Source: Vicinamibacterales bacterium (GTDB lineage: Bacteria; Acidobacteriota; Vicinamibacteria; Vicinamibacterales; UBA8438). From it: 64,000 nucleotides of DNA. The translations under genes and the position numbers were made by a program. Where the stretch lies: NCBI GenBank assembly GCA_958296065.1, contig CATQHX010000070.1, positions 109,957 through 173,956 on the forward strand. Direction: 5' to 3'. This document shows, one piece after another, positions 48,018 through 56,401 of this stretch. Positions within the stretch are counted from its first letter, which is position 1. Every line of letters begins with the position of its first letter. Below the pieces are notes generated by a model. That model was given only the letters and a program-made list of their open reading frames with translations. It did no database searches and was not told the DNA's origin.

Positions 48018-49325
48018 CTGCGACGCGGTCTGCGGGCGGCAGCGCGTGTTCTTCTCGTCGCCGTATCGCTGATCGCCTGCGGCACGGGGGCAAACGCGGA
48101 GCGAGAGCGCCCGGCATCGACGGCGCAGCCGGCGACCGGCACCGGCGGGATCAACCAGCCTGCCGTCGAATCGCGCCCGCATGTCGTTCTCGTCTCGTTC
48201 GACGGCTTTCACCCCGGCTATCTGGACCGCTTCGACACGCCGCACTTCGACCGCCTCGCGTCGCGCGGAATGCACGCGAACGGTCTGGTCAGCGTCTTTC
48301 CATCGTTGACCTTTCCCGCGCACTACTCGATCGCCACCGGCCTGCATCCGGAAGCGCACGGCATCGTCGGCAACCGGTTCTTCGACCCGGAGCGCGGGGC
48401 GGAATTCAGCTACCGCCGGAGCGACGACGCGCAGGACGGCACCTGGTGGGGCGGCGAGCCGATCTGGGTCACCGCGGAGAAGCAGGGCATGGTCTCGGCG
48501 GCGTTCTTCTTCCCGGGCACCGAGGCCGACATCGACGGCATTCGTCCCAGCCACTGGCGCCCGTACGACGGCCGGGTCCCGAACCGTGCGCGCATCGAGC
48601 AGGTGCTGGCCTGGCTGGCTCTGCCGCCGGCCGAGCGCCCGCACCTGGTGACCCTCTACTTCTCGCTCGTGGACAGCGCCGGACACCGGCTCGGCCCCGG
48701 CCATCCGGACATGCGGCGCAGCGTCGAGAGTGCCGACGGGCTGCTGGGAGCGTTGATGGAGGGCCTCGACGCGCTGCCTCATGCAGAGCGTGTCGCCCTA
48801 GTCGTGGTGTCCGACCACGGAATGGCCGCGCCGGACCCGGCAGAGACCACCGTACTTTCGGAGGTCGTGGACCTGCGCGGCGTGCGTCTCGTCGGGGCGG
48901 GTCCCTCCGTTGGTCTGCACCTCGACGACCCGGAGGGCGCCAGCGCCCTTCGCGACCGGCTCAATGCCCGCCTGGTCCACGCGCGTGCCTACCTGCGCGA
49001 AGAGCTTCCCGAGCACCTGCACGCCCGGGACAACCCTCGCCTCGGCGACCTTCTGGTCGTGCCGACCGGACTCGGCCTGGTGCAGTTGGGCCCCGACGGC
49101 TCGCCGCCTGCCGGCATGCACGGCTGGGACCCCACGTTGCCGGAGATGCACGGCATCTTCCTGGCGGCCGGGCCGGACATCGCGGCCGGCGTCAGGCTGG
49201 CCGCGGTGGAAGCCGTCGACGTCTACCCGCTCGTCACGCACCTGCTCGGCCTCGCCCCGCCACCCGACCTCGCCGGGGACCTCGCCGCGTTCGCGCCGGC
49301 GCTGGAATCCGAAACGCCTCCCTGA
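48018..49325 (+). CDS. Alkaline-phosphatase-superfamily phosphodiesterase (ENPP-like), lipoprotein
   Basis: About 435 residues of the nucleotide pyrophosphatase/phosphodiesterase family. Zinc ligands and nucleophile: VLVSFDGFHPGYLDR, FPSLTFPAHYSIATGLHPEAHGIVGN (Thr nucleophile), LYFSLVDSAGHRLGP, VVVSDHGMA and GMHGWDP. A lipoprotein signal (RAAARVLLVAVSLIAC) precedes it. Start problem: between the tRNA-His end and the signal peptide there is no in-frame ATG, GTG or TTG. CTG 48018 gives a good signal peptide; the open frame otherwise extends back through the tRNA (GTG 47919, ATG 47871). The start is therefore provisional. Confidence 0.8.
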   Translation: MRRGLRAAARVLLVAVSLIACGTGANAERERPASTAQPATGTGGINQPAVESRPHVVLVSFDGFHPGYLDRFDTPHFDRLASRGMHANGLVSVFPSLTFPAHYSIATGLHPEAHGIVGNRFFDPERGAEFSYRRSDDAQDGTWWGGEPIWVTAEKQGMVSAAFFFPGTEADIDGIRPSHWRPYDGRVPNRARIEQVLAWLALPPAERPHLVTLYFSLVDSAGHRLGPGHPDMRRSVESADGLLGALMEGLDALPHAERVALVVVSDHGMAAPDPAETTVLSEVVDLRGVRLVGAGPSVGLHLDDPEGASALRDRLNARLVHARAYLREELPEHLHARDNPRLGDLLVVPTGLGLVQLGPDGSPPAGMHGWDPTLPEMHGIFLAAGPDIAAGVRLAAVEAVDVYPLVTHLLGLAPPPDLAGDLAAFAPALESETPP

Positions 49326-49386
49326 ACCGGCGGCCGGCTCCCCCGGCCGGGCAGTCTACGCGGTCCCCGGCAATGGGCGCCGGAAC

Positions 49387-49492
49387 GAGCGCCTCTCGAT
49401 CCGCGCCGCGCCAGCCCGACCATCCTCGGCCGCGGCTTCGAGCGCCTCTCGATCCGCGCCGCGCCAGCCCGACCATCCTCGGCCGCGGCTTC
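49387..49492. repeat. Tandem duplication, 2 x 53 bp
   Basis: 49387-49439 and 49440-49492 are identical (GAGCGCCTCTCGATCCGCGC at each start). They fill most of the 200-bp gap between the convergent phosphodiesterase and dehalogenase genes; no gene seen inside. Confidence 0.9.
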
Positions 49493-49525
49493 GATAGCGG
49501 CCCGCCCCCCCGGTGGAAGGCTGCG

Positions 49526-50413
49526 CTACCCGCCCAAGCCGCGGTACCACGTCCCGAGCGCCTCACCGATCTCGTGCGGCCGGTCCTCCTGCACGAAATG
49601 CAGCCCCGGGCCGATATCGACCGTCGTCAGGTTGCGCACGTGGTCACGGCACCACGCCACGAGGTCCTTGCGCAGAATGGCGCCGGGCTGCGCGTGCAGC
49701 AGGAGCTTGGGCACGGAGGAGACGCCGAGCCAGGCCGAGTACTCGCCGACCAGCGCGGTGACATCGGCCGGCTCGCCGTCGACGGGGATCTCGTTCGGCC
49801 AGCGCCAGACCGGCCGGCGCGCGCCGGGTTCGAGGAACGGCTCCCGGTAGCGCGCCATCTCGCCGTCGCTCAGCTTCCGCATGATCGCCCCCGGCAGCAC
49901 CTGCTCGACGAACGCGTTGCGATTGACGACGAGATCCCACCCGACCTCCGGCGTCCGGAACTGCTGGAACACGCCGCGGACCGTGCGCGGCCATTCGTCC
50001 CAGGTCAGCGGCCGCACGATCCCCTCCATGAAGGCAATGCCGCGGACGTTCTCCTCGTGCCGCCGGGCGTAGTGGAAGCCGAGCGCCGAGCCCCAGTCGT
50101 GCAGCACCAGGGTCAACCGCTCCAGGCCGAGCGCGGCAATGAACCCGTCGACGTAGCGGGCGTGGTCCACGAGGCGATAGTCGAGCTCCGGCTTGTCCGA
50201 GCGCCCCATGCCGATGAGGTCCAGCGCCAGACAGCGTGCGTCGGACGCGAGGTGCGGCATGACGTTGCGCCACAGATAGCAGGAGGTGGGATTGCCGTGG
50301 ATGAACAGGACCGGATCGCCGCTGCCCTCCTCGACGTAGTGGATGCGCGAGCCCTCCACCTCTACGAACTTCGACTCGTAGGGCATTCCGGCGGATATCT
50401 CGAGGTCTGTCAT
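49526..50413 (-). CDS. Haloalkane dehalogenase
   Basis: A 295-residue alpha/beta hydrolase that replaces halogen by hydroxyl on alkyl halides. FIHGNPTSCYLWRNVMPHL gives Asn41 (halide binding), and the nucleophile is Asp106 in LVLHDWGSALGFHYA (Asp, not Ser, is the mark of dehalogenases). The catalytic Glu is in FMEGIVRPL and the His in GLHFVQEDRPHEIG. This is the DhaA/LinB type (HLD-II). GGGAG 7 nt before ATG 50413. Full length and all residues intact. Confidence 0.93.
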   Translation of the reverse strand: MTDLEISAGMPYESKFVEVEGSRIHYVEEGSGDPVLFIHGNPTSCYLWRNVMPHLASDARCLALDLIGMGRSDKPELDYRLVDHARYVDGFIAALGLERLTLVLHDWGSALGFHYARRHEENVRGIAFMEGIVRPLTWDEWPRTVRGVFQQFRTPEVGWDLVVNRNAFVEQVLPGAIMRKLSDGEMARYREPFLEPGARRPVWRWPNEIPVDGEPADVTALVGEYSAWLGVSSVPKLLLHAQPGAILRKDLVAWCRDHVRNLTTVDIGPGLHFVQEDRPHEIGEALGTWYRGLGG

Positions 50414-50489
50414 CGCGTTCTCCCATGCACGGTCATGGATTGGGGGGAACGAGCGCTTGGCCGGAGAAGGGCGCTCACAAACCGGGGAC

Positions 50490-50495
50490 TATACT
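50490..50495 (+). promoter_or_regulatory. -10 element of leaderless small ORF/isocitrate-lyase-family operon
   Basis: TATACT, GCGAGC, ATG 50502: 6-nt spacing, no Shine-Dalgarno. Confidence 0.6.
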
Positions 50496-50501
50496 GCGAG
50501 C

Positions 50502-50678
50502 ATGCCCGCCGGGGACGGCGTCAAGATCGGGCCGGACGCGCCGACGTTCGGCCGAGCAACCATCCGGGACTCGCAGGACCGCGACGCCAGGCTGTTCGTG
50601 GATGACGCGGATCACTCCACGTGGCGACTCCACAAGGTGGACGGCGGCGGTCGGACCGCCGGTGCGGTGCCGGAATGA
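50502..50678 (+). CDS. Small leaderless ORF (58 aa) coupled to PEP-mutase-family gene
   Basis: Encodes MPAGDGVKIGPDAPTFGRAT, then a charged stretch (DSQDRDARLFVDDADHSTWRLH) and a Gly-rich end. Its ATG sits exactly 6 nt after TATACT, and its stop overlaps the next ATG (ATGA), so it should be translated and could drive translation of the enzyme gene. No domain or homologue is recognised. It may be a leader peptide rather than a functional protein. Confidence 0.5.
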   Translation: MPAGDGVKIGPDAPTFGRATIRDSQDRDARLFVDDADHSTWRLHKVDGGGRTAGAVPE

Positions 50679-51550
50679 AGGCCGAACGCGCGCGGCGCGT
50701 GCAGTCGGTTCTCGCCCGGTCGGACAGCCTGGTCTTTCCCGGCGTCTACGACACGCTGTCGGCCAAGCTCGCCGAGCGGGCCGGCTTCGAGCTGGCGTTC
50801 GTGTCGGGATACGCGGTTTCGGCCACCTGCATCGGGGAGCCCGACGTCGGCCTTCTGACGCAGAGCGAGGTCATCGACAGGGCGCGGCGCATCTGCGGCA
50901 GCGTCCGCATCCCCGTTCTCGTCGACGCCGACACCGGCTACGGGAATCCTCTGAACGTGGTCCGCACCGTGCGGGAGCTGATCGCGGCCGGAGCCGCCGG
51001 CTGCTTCCTCGAGGACCAGGTGTGGCCGAAGCGCTGCGGCCACATGCGGGGCAAGCGGGTCGTTCCGCGCGACGAGTACCTCGGGAAGATCCGCGCCGCG
51101 GTCGACGCGAGGGGCGACGCCGACTTTTTCATCGTCGCCCGCACCGACGCCATCGCCGACGGCGGCCTCGACGAGGCCCTGGCTCGCGCGGAAGCGGCCC
51201 GTGCAGCCGGGGCCGATGCCACCTTCATCGAAGCGCCCCGAACCCGCGAGGAGCTGATCGAAGTCGGCCGCCGGGCGCCGCAGCCGACCGTGGCGAACAT
51301 GGTCGAGCAGGGGCGCACGCCCATGCTCTCGCGCGAGGAGCTGGCGGCGCTCGGATTCCAGCTCGTCCTCTACCCCGTATCCGGTCTGTACGCGGCGGCA
51401 AGGGCGCTCGAAACCGTGTACGGACGCTTGCGGGCGAAGGGCACGACCGCCGGCGCCGAGAGCCAGCTCATGGCCTTCGAGCGCTTCAACGACCTGATCG
51501 GCGTCGAGGAGAAGCACGCCCTGGCCGAGCGCTATCGCGGCGATTCGTAG
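50675..51550 (+). CDS. Isocitrate lyase/PEP mutase superfamily enzyme
   Basis: A 291-residue TIM barrel. VFPGVYDTLSAKLAERAGFELAFVSGYAVSA, PVLVDADTGYGNPLNVVRTV (metal-binding Asp) and CFLEDQVWPKRCGHMRGK (general acid/base loop KRCGH) identify the family. The members include methylisocitrate lyase, PEP mutase, phosphonopyruvate hydrolase and oxaloacetate decarboxylase; I cannot choose among them. The start at 50675 overlaps the stop of the 58-residue frame. The next 193 bp, to the cox cluster, hold only its promoter. Confidence 0.88.
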   Translation: MKAERARRVQSVLARSDSLVFPGVYDTLSAKLAERAGFELAFVSGYAVSATCIGEPDVGLLTQSEVIDRARRICGSVRIPVLVDADTGYGNPLNVVRTVRELIAAGAAGCFLEDQVWPKRCGHMRGKRVVPRDEYLGKIRAAVDARGDADFFIVARTDAIADGGLDEALARAEAARAAGADATFIEAPRTREELIEVGRRAPQPTVANMVEQGRTPMLSREELAALGFQLVLYPVSGLYAAARALETVYGRLRAKGTTAGAESQLMAFERFNDLIGVEEKHALAERYRGDS

Positions 51551-51714
51551 CCCGGCAACGGTCGCGTGCCGCGGCGATTGCCGCCCGACCACGCGTGACC
51601 CGGAGGTCTGCGGCGTTTCCCGGACGCAGATTCCCGGCCCTCGCGCCTCCCGAACCGGATGTCGCTTCCCTGCTGCGTCCGATCGGAAAGTGGCGCATTT
51701 CCGCCGCCGAACGC

Positions 51715-51720
51715 TATAAT
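51715..51720 (+). promoter_or_regulatory. -10 element of the cox (CODH-like) operon
   Basis: Consensus TATAAT, 23 nt before the GTG of coxS, leaving room for the GGGAGG ribosome site. This transcript has a normal leader, unlike its neighbours. Confidence 0.6.
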
Positions 51721-51743
51721 GCCGCTCCCCTGGGAGGTGACGC

Positions 51744-52223
51744 GTGAAAGTCCCCGTCCGCATAACGGTCAACGGCCGCCTCTTCGAGCGCGAGGTCGAG
51801 CCCCGACTGCTTCTGGTCCACTTCATCCGGGTCTTCGCCGAGCTGACCGGCACGAAGGTCGGCTGCGACACGAGCCAGTGCGGCTCGTGCACGGTCCTGA
51901 TCGACGGCGTGTCGGCCAAGTCCTGCACGACCCTGGCCGTGCAGGCCGATGGCGCGAACGTCACGACCATCGAGGGTCTGGCGGACGGCGAGAAGCTGCA
52001 TGCGCTCCAGGAGAGCTTCTGGAACAAGCACGGCCTGCAGTGCGGCTTCTGTACGCCGGGGATGATCCTGGCTTCGCACGAGCTGCTGCGGACGAACGCG
52101 TCGCCGAGCGACGACGAGATTCGGCACGGGCTCGAAGGCAACATCTGCCGGTGCACGGGCTATCAGAACATCGTGCGCGCCGTGAAGGATGCCGCTGAAG
52201 CCACGGCGGCCGCGGACAAGTAG
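51744..52223 (+). CDS. coxS: CODH-like small (2Fe-2S) subunit
   Basis: A 159-residue protein of the xanthine oxidase family that relays electrons through two 2Fe-2S clusters: plant-type CDTSQCGSCTVLIDG...C, and the four-helix cluster CGFCTPGM...CRCTGYQNIV. GTG start with GGGAGG 6 nt upstream. First gene of coxS-coxL-coxM, the gene order of form II enzymes. Confidence 0.95.
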   Translation: MKVPVRITVNGRLFEREVEPRLLLVHFIRVFAELTGTKVGCDTSQCGSCTVLIDGVSAKSCTTLAVQADGANVTTIEGLADGEKLHALQESFWNKHGLQCGFCTPGMILASHELLRTNASPSDDEIRHGLEGNICRCTGYQNIVRAVKDAAEATAAADK

Positions 52224-52237
52224 CGGGAGAGACAGCC

Positions 52238-54619
52238 ATGAGCAGCAGAATCTTCGGCTCCGGAATCCGCCGCCGGGAGGACCCCCGCCTCATCACGGGG
52301 AGCGCAACCTACACGCACGACATCGTGCTGCCCGGCATGGTGCACGCGGCGATGCTCCGCAGCAGCCACGCGCACGCCCGCATCACCCGCATCGACACCG
52401 AGAAGGCCAGGGTCGCGCCGGGCGTCGTCGCCGTCTACACGGGCGCGGACATCGAGGGCGCCCTGCAGCCGGTGCCCTGCGCCTGGCTGCTGCCCGACTC
52501 GCAGCTCAGGATCGCGCCCTATCCATGCATCGCCAAGGACGTCGTCCGTTATACCGGCGACATCGTGGCGGCAGTCGTGGCCGAGACGCCGTACCAGGCG
52601 CAGGACGCGCTCGATCTCATCGAGGTCCACTACGACCCGCTCCCGACCGTAACCGACCCGGAGAAGGCCGCTGGGGACGACGCCCCGCAGCTTCACGCCA
52701 AGGACATCAACGGGGACGACATCCCCGGGAACCAGGCGTTCCACTGGACGGTGGCCGGCGGCGGCGACCTCGACGCGGCGTTCGCCGAGGCGGAGGCGAA
52801 CGGCGTCGTCATCAAGGAGCGGATCCTCCAGCAGCGGCTGATTCCGAACGCGATGGAGCCGCGCGGCGCGGTGGCGCAGTACACCCGGGCGACGGGCGAG
52901 CTGACGCTCTGGAACACGACCCAGAACCCGCACATCGTCCGCTTCCTCTGCTCGGTCGTCACCGGGGTGCCGGAGGACAAGCTGCGGGTCATCGCGCCGG
53001 AGGTCGGCGGCGGCTTCGGCAGCAAGATCGCGGTCTACCCCGCCGACTTCGTCACGGTGTTCTGCTCGAAGACGCTGGGCCGGCCGGTCAAGTGGATCGA
53101 GACCCGCAGCGAGAACTACCAGGCGACGACGCACGGGCGCGATCACGTCCAGGACATCGAGCTGGCGGCCACGAAGGACGGCAAGATCACCGGGTTGCGC
53201 TGCACGGTCCACGCCGGGATGGGCGCGTACCTGTCGACCGCGGCGCCCGGGATTCCGACCATCCTGCACGGCCTGATGCTGTCGGGCTGCTACACCATCC
53301 CGGCGCTGAAGGAGGACGTCTACGGCGTCTACACCAACGGCGTCCCGGTGGAGGCGTACCGCGGCGCCGGGCGGCCGGAAGCGACGTTCATGCTCGAGCG
53401 GCTCATCGACATGCTCGCCAACGAGCTGGACCTGGACCCGGCCGACGTCCGGCGGAGGAACTTCATTCCGAAGTTCGACGACGGCCACGAGGTGGTCACG
53501 ACCCTGAACTACGACAGCGGCGACTACCCCGGCGCGCTCGACAAGCTGATCGAGCACACCGGCTACCAGGCGCTTCGCGAGAAACAGAAGGCCGGGCCGT
53601 CGAACGGGAAGTACCTGGGCCTGGGCCTCTCCTCCTACGTCGAGATATGCGGCCTCGGACCGTCGCAGGTCGCCGGCGCCATCGGCTTCCAGGGCGGGCT
53701 GTGGGAGAGCGCCATCGTACGCTTCCACCCGACCGGCAAGGTGCACGTCTTCATCGGCGCCTCGCCGCACGGGCAGGGCGAGGAGACGACCTTCGCGCAG
53801 ATCGTGGCCAGCGAGATCGGCGTCGACGCCGGCGACGTGAAGATCTTCCACGGCGACACCGACTCCACCCCGATGGGCTGGGGCACCTACGGCAGCCGGA
53901 CCACCGCGGTGGGCGGCGCGGCGTTGGCGCTGGCCGTGCGCAAGATCCGCGACAAGGCGAAGGTGCTGGCCGCGCATCTGCTCGAGGCCTCGGTCGAGGA
54001 CATGGACTACGAGGACGGCAAGTTCTTCGTCAAGGGATCTCCCGACAAGGCGAAAACGATTCAGGACATCGCCCTGATGGCGAACGTCGCCTGGAACCTG
54101 CCGGAAGGCATGGAGGCCGGCCTCGAGGCGACCACCTTCTACGATCCGCCGAACTTCGTCTTCCCCTACGGCGCCCACCTCGCGGTGGTCGAGGTCGACG
54201 CGAGCACGGGGCAGGTCGAGTTGACCGGCTACACGGCGCTCGACGACTGCGGCCCGCAGATCAATCCCGTCATCGTCGAGGGACAGGTGCACGGCGGCAT
54301 CGTGCAGGGCGTCGGTCAGGCGCTCTGGGAGGGCGCGGCCTACGACGAGAGCGGACAGCTCATTACCGGCTCGATGCTCGACTACGCGCTGCCGCGGGCC
54401 GACCTCCTGCCGGAGCTCGACGTGATCTCGACCGTCACGCGGTCCCCGCACCATCCGCTCGGCGTCAAGGGCATCGGCGAGGCGGGCACGATCGCATCCA
54501 CATCGGCGGTCTATAACGCCGTGATGGACGCGCTGAAGCCGCTGGGCGTCAAGCGGGTGGACATGCCGTTCACGCCCGAACGGGTGTGGCGCGCCATCCA
54601 GGAAGCGAAGGGGAGCTGA
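52238..54619 (+). CDS. coxL: CODH-like large (molybdenum-binding) subunit, form II
   Basis: A 793-residue molybdenum hydroxylase subunit that binds the molybdopterin cytosine dinucleotide cofactor. GVPEDKLRVIAPEVGGGFGSK and VKGIGEAGTI (catalytic Glu loop) are present. The active-site loop reads AYRGAGR (373-379), the form II signature; true aerobic CO dehydrogenases (form I) have AYxCSFR. So CO may not be the substrate, and nicotinate- or purine-type oxidation is possible. It lies 14 nt after coxS and 3 nt before coxM. Confidence 0.95.
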   Translation: MSSRIFGSGIRRREDPRLITGSATYTHDIVLPGMVHAAMLRSSHAHARITRIDTEKARVAPGVVAVYTGADIEGALQPVPCAWLLPDSQLRIAPYPCIAKDVVRYTGDIVAAVVAETPYQAQDALDLIEVHYDPLPTVTDPEKAAGDDAPQLHAKDINGDDIPGNQAFHWTVAGGGDLDAAFAEAEANGVVIKERILQQRLIPNAMEPRGAVAQYTRATGELTLWNTTQNPHIVRFLCSVVTGVPEDKLRVIAPEVGGGFGSKIAVYPADFVTVFCSKTLGRPVKWIETRSENYQATTHGRDHVQDIELAATKDGKITGLRCTVHAGMGAYLSTAAPGIPTILHGLMLSGCYTIPALKEDVYGVYTNGVPVEAYRGAGRPEATFMLERLIDMLANELDLDPADVRRRNFIPKFDDGHEVVTTLNYDSGDYPGALDKLIEHTGYQALREKQKAGPSNGKYLGLGLSSYVEICGLGPSQVAGAIGFQGGLWESAIVRFHPTGKVHVFIGASPHGQGEETTFAQIVASEIGVDAGDVKIFHGDTDSTPMGWGTYGSRTTAVGGAALALAVRKIRDKAKVLAAHLLEASVEDMDYEDGKFFVKGSPDKAKTIQDIALMANVAWNLPEGMEAGLEATTFYDPPNFVFPYGAHLAVVEVDASTGQVELTGYTALDDCGPQINPVIVEGQVHGGIVQGVGQALWEGAAYDESGQLITGSMLDYALPRADLLPELDVISTVTRSPHHPLGVKGIGEAGTIASTSAVYNAVMDALKPLGVKRVDMPFTPERVWRAIQEAKGS

Positions 54620-54622
54620 GCC

Positions 54623-55531
54623 ATGTTTGCTGCCGATTTCGAGTACTACCGCGCCGGCTCGGTGGCCGAGGCCGGTCAACTGCTCGCCGCGCATCCGGGC
54701 GCCAAGCTCCTCGCCGGCGGCCACAGCCTGATCCCGCTGCTCAAGCTGCGCCTCGCGGCGCCGGCCGCCGTGATCGACATCGGGCGCATCGCCGAGCTGC
54801 GCGGCATCTCGACCGACGGCGACGGCCTGCGGATCGGTGCGCTGACGACCCACGCGGAGATCGCCGCGTCGGACACGGTCAAGGAGCACGCCGCCGCGCT
54901 GGCCGAGGCGGCGAGCCAGATCGGCGACCCGGCCGTCCGCAACCGCGGCACCATCGGAGGCAACCTGGCGCACGCGGACCCCGCGTCGGATCTGCCGACC
55001 GTGCTCGCGGCGCTCGGCGCCACGATGACGGTGAAGGGTTCAGGCGGCGAGAGGACGATCGACGCGGCCGATTTCTTCACGGGCATGATGGCGACGTCGC
55101 TCGGCGACAACGACCTGCTCACCGCGATCCGCGTCCCGTCGGCGGCGGGGCGCGGCAATGCTTACGTCAAGTTCTCGCACCCCGCGTCGCGCTACGCGGT
55201 CATCGGCGTGGCCGCGTCGATCGGCATCGGCACGACGGGAGGCGGCTGGATGGCCAAGATCAAGGGCGAGCCGAAGGAAACCGTCTGCACCGACGTCGCG
55301 GTCGCCATCGGTGGGCTCGTGCCCAAACCGCTGCGCTGCAGCGCGGTCGAGGCGGCCCTGAAGGACCAGGCGCCCTCGGAGCCGGCGTTCGCCGCCGCCG
55401 CCGCCGCGGTGTCGGGCGACCTCGGCGACGATCTGCTGGGCGACGTCTTCGCGTCGGGCGACTATCGCAAGGCGGTCGCATCCGTGTACGTCCAGCGCGC
55501 GATCGAGGCCGCGGCCGGGCGGGTTGGGTAG
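54623..55531 (+). CDS. coxM: CODH-like medium (FAD-binding) subunit
   Basis: A 302-residue flavoprotein that takes electrons from the 2Fe-2S clusters. FAD-binding motifs are AGGHSLIPLLKLRL near residue 32 and TIGGNLAHADPASDLP near 110, followed by the C-terminal CODH flavoprotein domain. It starts 3 nt after the coxL stop. After it the operon is interrupted by a palindromic repeat and an opposite vapBC pair. Confidence 0.94.
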   Translation: MFAADFEYYRAGSVAEAGQLLAAHPGAKLLAGGHSLIPLLKLRLAAPAAVIDIGRIAELRGISTDGDGLRIGALTTHAEIAASDTVKEHAAALAEAASQIGDPAVRNRGTIGGNLAHADPASDLPTVLAALGATMTVKGSGGERTIDAADFFTGMMATSLGDNDLLTAIRVPSAAGRGNAYVKFSHPASRYAVIGVAASIGIGTTGGGWMAKIKGEPKETVCTDVAVAIGGLVPKPLRCSAVEAALKDQAPSEPAFAAAAAAVSGDLGDDLLGDVFASGDYRKAVASVYVQRAIEAAAGRVG

Positions 55532-55556
55532 GCTCGCCCGGTGTCCCGGAATCCAG

Positions 55557-55654
55557 GAGCTTGCGCCGCAGAACGCAGCGAAGCGAAGTGCTGCCGCGCA
55601 AGGTCATGGAGCGGGGGGGATGGGCCGAAACGCCGAGCCAGCGAGGCGTTTCGG
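55557..55654. repeat. Dispersed palindromic repeat, copy 2, plus adjacent hairpin
   Basis: 55557-55605 is the second copy of the element at 27070-27118 (GAGCTTGCGCCGC...GCGCAAGGTC, with an inner GCAGC/GCTGC stem). Right next to it, CCGAAACGCC (55625-55634) and GGCGTTTCGG (55645-55654) form a perfect 10-bp hairpin. GGCGTTTCGGGGCGCTAG there is repeated (one mismatch) at the metF stop. Confidence 0.7.
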
Positions 55655-55664
55655 GGCGCTAGCA

Positions 55665-56072
55665 TCACAGCGAACCCTTCGGCGCCACCCACTCCATCGT
55701 CTGCCGGGTAACGGCGGCGATGGTGTCGAAGTCCGCGTCGTAGTGCAACACGGTCATGCGGGCCGTCTCGGCCGCCGCAGCGATGATCAGGTCCGGTATC
55801 GGGAGACGGTGGTGCCCCCGGGCGGCCAGCAACCCCTGCACCTCGATGGCCCGTTCGAAGATCGGGCTCGTCAAATCGATGTGGCGATAGGCGAGTCGCC
55901 GGCGGGCTCGGGTACGAACGTGCTCGTCTCCATTGCGCGTCGAGTAGAGGACTTCAAGCTCGATGATTGCACACGTCGCCGCCTCGCCCGCCGCAATGAC
56001 CGGCGCGAGTCGCGCCTGGACACGCGGGTCCTGCATGCGGGCCAGCGCGCTCTTGTCAATCAGATAGGCCAT
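55665..56072 (-). CDS. vapC: VapC-type PIN-domain toxin (locus 3)
   Basis: A 135-residue PIN ribonuclease: MAYLIDKSALARM, IIELEVLYSTRN, LPIPDLIIAAAAE and LHYDADFDTIA supply the acidic metal-binding residues. It lies 62 nt after the antitoxin, not overlapping as in the other pairs. The pair is on the strand opposite to the cox genes and splits coxM from coxD. Confidence 0.92.
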   Translation of the reverse strand: MAYLIDKSALARMQDPRVQARLAPVIAAGEAATCAIIELEVLYSTRNGDEHVRTRARRRLAYRHIDLTSPIFERAIEVQGLLAARGHHRLPIPDLIIAAAAETARMTVLHYDADFDTIAAVTRQTMEWVAPKGSL

Positions 56073-56134
56073 CCGTCACGCGAGCGCCGCGCCACGTTCC
56101 GCGCTGCGCGGGGTTGCGGCCACCGGCTGCCGGC

Positions 56135-56344
56135 TCAGGAGCGCCACGCCTTCGCCATCACCTGCTCGTTCGCCAGGTCGAGTCCGTCCATGGCGGCGAG
56201 CGCCCGGATCTCCTGGCGCCGCGCCTCGACACGCACGACCTCACGCAACGCGCCGTCTATCGTCTCCTTGATCGATGACGTTCCCAGCACGTCCCGTACC
56301 TGCCCGAGCAGGCGATCGTCGACGTCGACACTCGTCTTCCGCAT
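56135..56344 (-). CDS. vapB: VapB-type antitoxin (locus 3)
   Basis: A 69-residue antitoxin: RKTSVDVDDRLLGQVRDVLG, TSSIKETIDGALREVVRVEARR is a ribbon-helix-helix domain with a C-terminal toxin-binding tail. ATG 56344 has GGAGGGGGAG upstream. The gene diverges from coxD across 57 bp. Confidence 0.9.
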   Translation of the reverse strand: MRKTSVDVDDRLLGQVRDVLGTSSIKETIDGALREVVRVEARRQEIRALAAMDGLDLANEQVMAKAWRS

Positions 56345-56401
56345 GGGCTCCCCCTCCAACCGCGACAGCGATTATATCAACTGCTACCCTGATTTGATAT
56401 C
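56345..56401. promoter_or_regulatory. Divergent vapBC/coxD promoter region with inverted repeat
   Basis: TATAAT on the minus strand (56376-56371) serves vapB; TACCCT on the plus strand (56385-56390) may serve coxD. ATATCAA (56374-56380) and TTGATAT (56394-56400) form a perfect 7-bp inverted repeat spanning both, a candidate VapB operator that would also control coxD. Confidence 0.5.

Noticed and set aside
52163..54973. A 936-codon open frame on the minus strand opposite coxL
   Set aside because: Antisense shadow of coxL and flanks; composition is Arg/Asp/Gly/Val-rich and no motif is seen.
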